Shown: in pieces, positions 60,732 through 64,000 of the stretch
How the letters are laid out: each line of letters begins with the position of its first letter
Numbering within the stretch: position 1 is the stretch's first letter
Source: Lingula anatina
Lineage: Eukaryota; Brachiopoda; Lingulata; Lingulida; Lingulidae
Assembly: GCF_001039355.2 (NCBI RefSeq)
Contig: NW_019775280.1
Location: 244,003 to 308,002 of the forward strand
Direction of reading: 5' to 3'
DNA length: 64,000 bases
The notes under the pieces: model-generated
What the model was told of the DNA's origin: nothing
What the model saw: the letters and a program-made list of their open reading frames with translations, nothing else
The model's database searches: none
Made by a program: the position numbers and the translations under genes

Positions 60732-63700
60732 CTGAAAGAAGATAATAATTGGGGCATTAATCTATGTCTTGAAAATATCAAACAGGTGATTTAATTGGCA
60801 TTAGTCTTTTAAAGTATCTAACAGTGGCTCAAAACTGCTATTTTATAATTTCTGATATTTAAAAATAAACTTGTTTAAGAAATATTGAATATTACATCAG
60901 ACCATATAAAAGACAGAAGTATTATTTCTTTAAAATAATTGAAATTGTAAATAATTCAAAATTTTGGGCTTCTTGTTTTTAAAATAATCCACACTGTATT
61001 AAAACAAAACTGTGACCTTGCCATTTCATAGATGCACACAGACATTTATAATTTGTTAACATGGTAGCAGCTTTTTGCAAGCATTGTATGCAGGCCACAT
61101 ATAGCTGAAACCACAATAAATCCTCAACAACGCAAAATATTGATTTTTCTGATCAACCATTATATTGCACATGGAACAACAGGGTCAACTTCTATTTTTG
61201 TACTTGGACTTTGAACCTACTTTAATGTCCACAGAGAGTAATGGAGAGTGGTTGATTACTATAACAGTCTTGTGCAGTGGACCATGCTAAATTAAGACTA
61301 ATGTTTCCAGGAAAAGTGTTTATTTTTCTTCCCAGTGCAAAGACTTTAAAGTGCACTGGCGAACACAGAATACCAAGAAGAGGGGAGGGGGGAGGACCCC
61401 TCTCTTAATCTTCCTATCAGTGTACATAATTATATACATCTACAACAGTCAAAATCTCTAAAGCTTGCTCATCTACAGAGCCCACAAAATGCCCAGATGA
61501 AATGTTCTCAGATTCACCCCTAAAACAGCTGGTAAAAGAAGGAAAACAAATAACTGCCCACAGTAAACAGGAGATCCAGACCCTGACCTCATAGCACCCG
61601 GTCCTCAGGCATCAATATTGACCACAATTCCCATCAACTTGTGATGACTGCACTCGTACATAACCTTCATGTATTTTCATAACAAATAAATAAGGTAACA
61701 GTGGGAAATTACAATAACAGCAATTTGTACGAGAAAGATGATAATTTTCTAGTGGTCATGTGAGGTGGAGTTTTGTTAGTTATTAGAGAGTTTCCGTTGC
61801 CGGTGAGATACGCCGGCTAGATTAATACGTCATCGGTTTGTGCGCACTTGTGACGTTCACCGCATTCATATACCGTCGTCCAATCTAGTCTGCGGAATAC
61901 AAGCGCTCCTATCTAGCCAGTGAGGAAGATTATTGAAACTAGTTATTAAAGGTTATGTTTGCTAATTTATATGACTTACATACTTTTTTACCATAGTTCA
62001 AGTGTATGTTCATGCAAATTTCGACTTTTTAAGAGAGAGGAGGCGCTAATTTTGGTTTATCAGGCACGTAGTCGGGGGTTGATCTTACTAACCGCCATAT
62101 TTGTCGGGAAAAATTGCTCTTTTGGGTAATATTTGTCTCCTTTTTCATAAAAAAGAATCTTCACCTTGGAAATAGATGGCTAAGGGGTCGTATATTGTTA
62201 ATTATATTGGAATGAGCGGGGCGGGAAGCGCCAGCATTCCGGGACTTTACCGGAACGAGAAAAGAGTAGCGCGTTACTAGATACATTTGCACATACGTAA
62301 CAATCTAGCCGTCGTATCCCACCTGCACCGGAAACTCTCTATTACACTAGTCAGCCAAACGTGAGCAAGGTCGGCTGCAAGGCCATGGTCAGCTGTTGTT
62401 TATGTGCTCAGACTACAATTGCTTGGTTGCCATTTAAGGTGACATTTTTTTTCTGGAATGTTTTTCCAAAAATAAATCCTTTCATAGCGTTTTTAAGTAA
62501 ATAAATCCTTTCATAGTGTTTTTAAGATTTGGGGTTCAGATATGAGCAGCTTGCTTCAACAGTTTTTTTTTCTTTAATTTTTTACAGGGATTATGCTGAT
62601 AATTGTTCTGAAATGCAATGCCATCCAGGCCATTCTTATCCAGGTTCTCCTTGCCACGTAGTTCACAGATCCAGGCAATTCACACACTTGATAATCAAAT
62701 CACTTATCAAGATCCATGTTTAGAACTCTACACTTCATCTTGTCTATATATATACAGCACCTCTTTAACCTAACCTTTACCATTTCAACAAGATCTCTCA
62801 ACTATCATTTCTTCTCTATATTTACAATCACTTCAGTCTGTTTGCAATAACTGATAACTAAAAGGAATAATTGACACCAGGTGTCTCGACCAGGGCGACC
62901 CTGCACAGGTGATAAAACACAGGGGAGGCGACACCTTTAGCCTGCTAAAGATAGCCCGTCCACCCAACTACCACTCAACTACTAGACTACCACTGAACTA
63001 TAGTCAGCTAGCCTGGATATTGACTGGTGTATGCCAATGACCTACTACCACCTTTGTCAGTTTCTAATCAGGACAACTGAAAATAGCTCTGTTACAGAAA
63101 CAGGTCATTGACTTTATGGTAACGACTCGTTTTTTGCAATGGGAAAAAAACGATCAGTCTTTCAGATGCATAATTAAGAAATCTTTAAAATACATTTCTG
63201 TGTGGCATTTGTGGAGCTTTTAATGTATAAAATAAAACTATACTGTTCCAAATTTTTTAGATTTCTTCCAATTACTCCATACAAATGTTGTGCTTTAAAA
63301 ATGTCTGACTTGAAAAAATACACTATCTGTAAAATTCCCAAATTTACCCTCTGAAAAGATTGAATCGTTACTGTTTATTATCTGGGTCACATCACAGGAA
63401 GTGTTCAAACCTACGCCTAATGCCACCTCACTAAAGCATGCTGCAAACAAGAGTTATTTTTTAATTTGTTTTAAACCTTGGATCAATATTTTGAGTTTGT
63501 CCAAAGGCAATTTACTGGTACTGTTATCAAATCAGGTGCTCCCAAGTTTAGGCATGAGATGATAAATTAACTCTAAAAAAAGTGCTGTCCTGCTTTCTAG
63601 TCCACATTAGGGTACTACTTCCTTTGCAAACCATGTGATAAAAAAGATATATCTATATTTGAATGAGCATTATAAACTGGTTTTATAGTGTTTTTAGCCC

Positions 63701-64000
63701 ACAAAATATTATCTTCACATTACAAAACAGTCTAAATAAACAAAAAAAATTTATAATTCAATGCAAAACATGTAGAAATAAGAAAATATCGCATTTACAA
63801 TCTACAGCAGCTGACCTATAATACTGACATACATATAACTGACCTTTCCACAGCGTGTGTGATGTGACTAGTTAGTGACTAAAATATGAATGAACAGGCA
63901 GCACAAAGACTTCAGAAAATAACCTACTCCACATACCGAAAGTACAAGCTAGTTCAAAGCAGGGCACATAAATTGATGTAAAAGTAGGTATTAGCATTGG
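60732..64000 (-). other. Intron of glutamine synthetase (runs off window)
   Basis: No exon with glutamine synthetase motifs is found between 60732 and 64000. The interval contains the inverted-repeat element at 61785-62340 and a short tandem duplication (AATAAATCCTTTCATAG, two copies near 62470-62526). Confidence 0.6.
61785..62340. mobile_element. 556-bp non-autonomous DNA transposon with ~50-bp TIRs
   Basis: It begins AGAGAGTTTCCGTTGCCGG and ends with the complement of AGAGAGTTTCCGGTGCAGG. Pairing continues through GATACG, CGGCTAGATT and TACGT for about 45-50 bases. ATT flanks both ends (61782-61784 and 62341-62343), a possible 3-bp target-site duplication. No transposase frame is present. 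It lies in the glutamine synthetase intron. Confidence 0.8.

Noticed and set aside
62529-62723. Possible upstream glutamine synthetase exon
   Set aside because: The frame carries none of the expected glutamine synthetase motifs and no convincing splice sites.
1-64000. tRNA, rRNA, CRISPR array, operon-type regulation
   Set aside because: No tRNA or rRNA signature was seen. Repeats are tandem or palindromic without regular spacers, and the DNA is eukaryotic with spliced genes.

Overview
This window is animal (metazoan) nuclear DNA. Genes are split into many short exons with GT-AG introns, the DNA is AT-rich, and it is full of microsatellites and small palindromic elements. The four G-protein-coupled receptors (GPCRs) look like lophotrochozoan (mollusc-type) FMRFamide-like receptors, so a mollusc is the best guess. 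That species assignment is inference; no search was run.

Layout. (1) 456-5393, minus: a complete seven-exon flavin-containing monooxygenase (FMO), 534 aa when spliced, with a promoter-like region near 5.7 kb. (2) 7056-16665: four intronless rhodopsin-type GPCR genes. Two are on the minus strand (7056-8282, 9939-11165) and two on the plus strand (13415-14659, 15445-16665). The first two lie in a recent segmental duplication, and the fourth shares an almost unchanged 3' end with them. (3) 20341-about 52015, minus: one large ARAP-type gene (ArfGAP plus RhoGAP, ankyrin and PH domains). I could join 43 coding exons in one unbroken frame of 1920 aa: SAM, PH, PH, ArfGAP, ankyrin, PH, PH, RhoGAP, RA, PH. 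A non-coding first exon sits about 5 kb upstream. (4) 53325-57847, minus: a seven-exon, 324-aa protein I cannot name; a ciliary or sperm role is suggested weakly. (5) 60440-60731, minus: the last exon of glutamine synthetase. The rest of that gene lies beyond the window end.

Non-coding content. Several different palindromic or terminal-inverted-repeat elements are present: 2478-2652, a four-copy family near 1.3, 11.5, 35.5 and 44.2 kb, 8868-9102, 17908-18168 and 61785-62340. A 13-bp minisatellite abuts the splice acceptor of the ARAP RhoGAP exon. Three sites in ARAP carry tandem partial copies of exon edges: the start-codon exon, the donor of one PH5 exon and the acceptor of the next. 

The genes do not form a single pathway. 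FMO is an ER oxygenase, the receptors signal at the cell surface, ARAP couples phosphoinositides to Arf and Rho GTPases, and glutamine synthetase is metabolic. The most interesting regions are the receptor cluster (duplication, apparent gene conversion, an unusual cysteine pattern) and the repeat-altered splice sites of ARAP.
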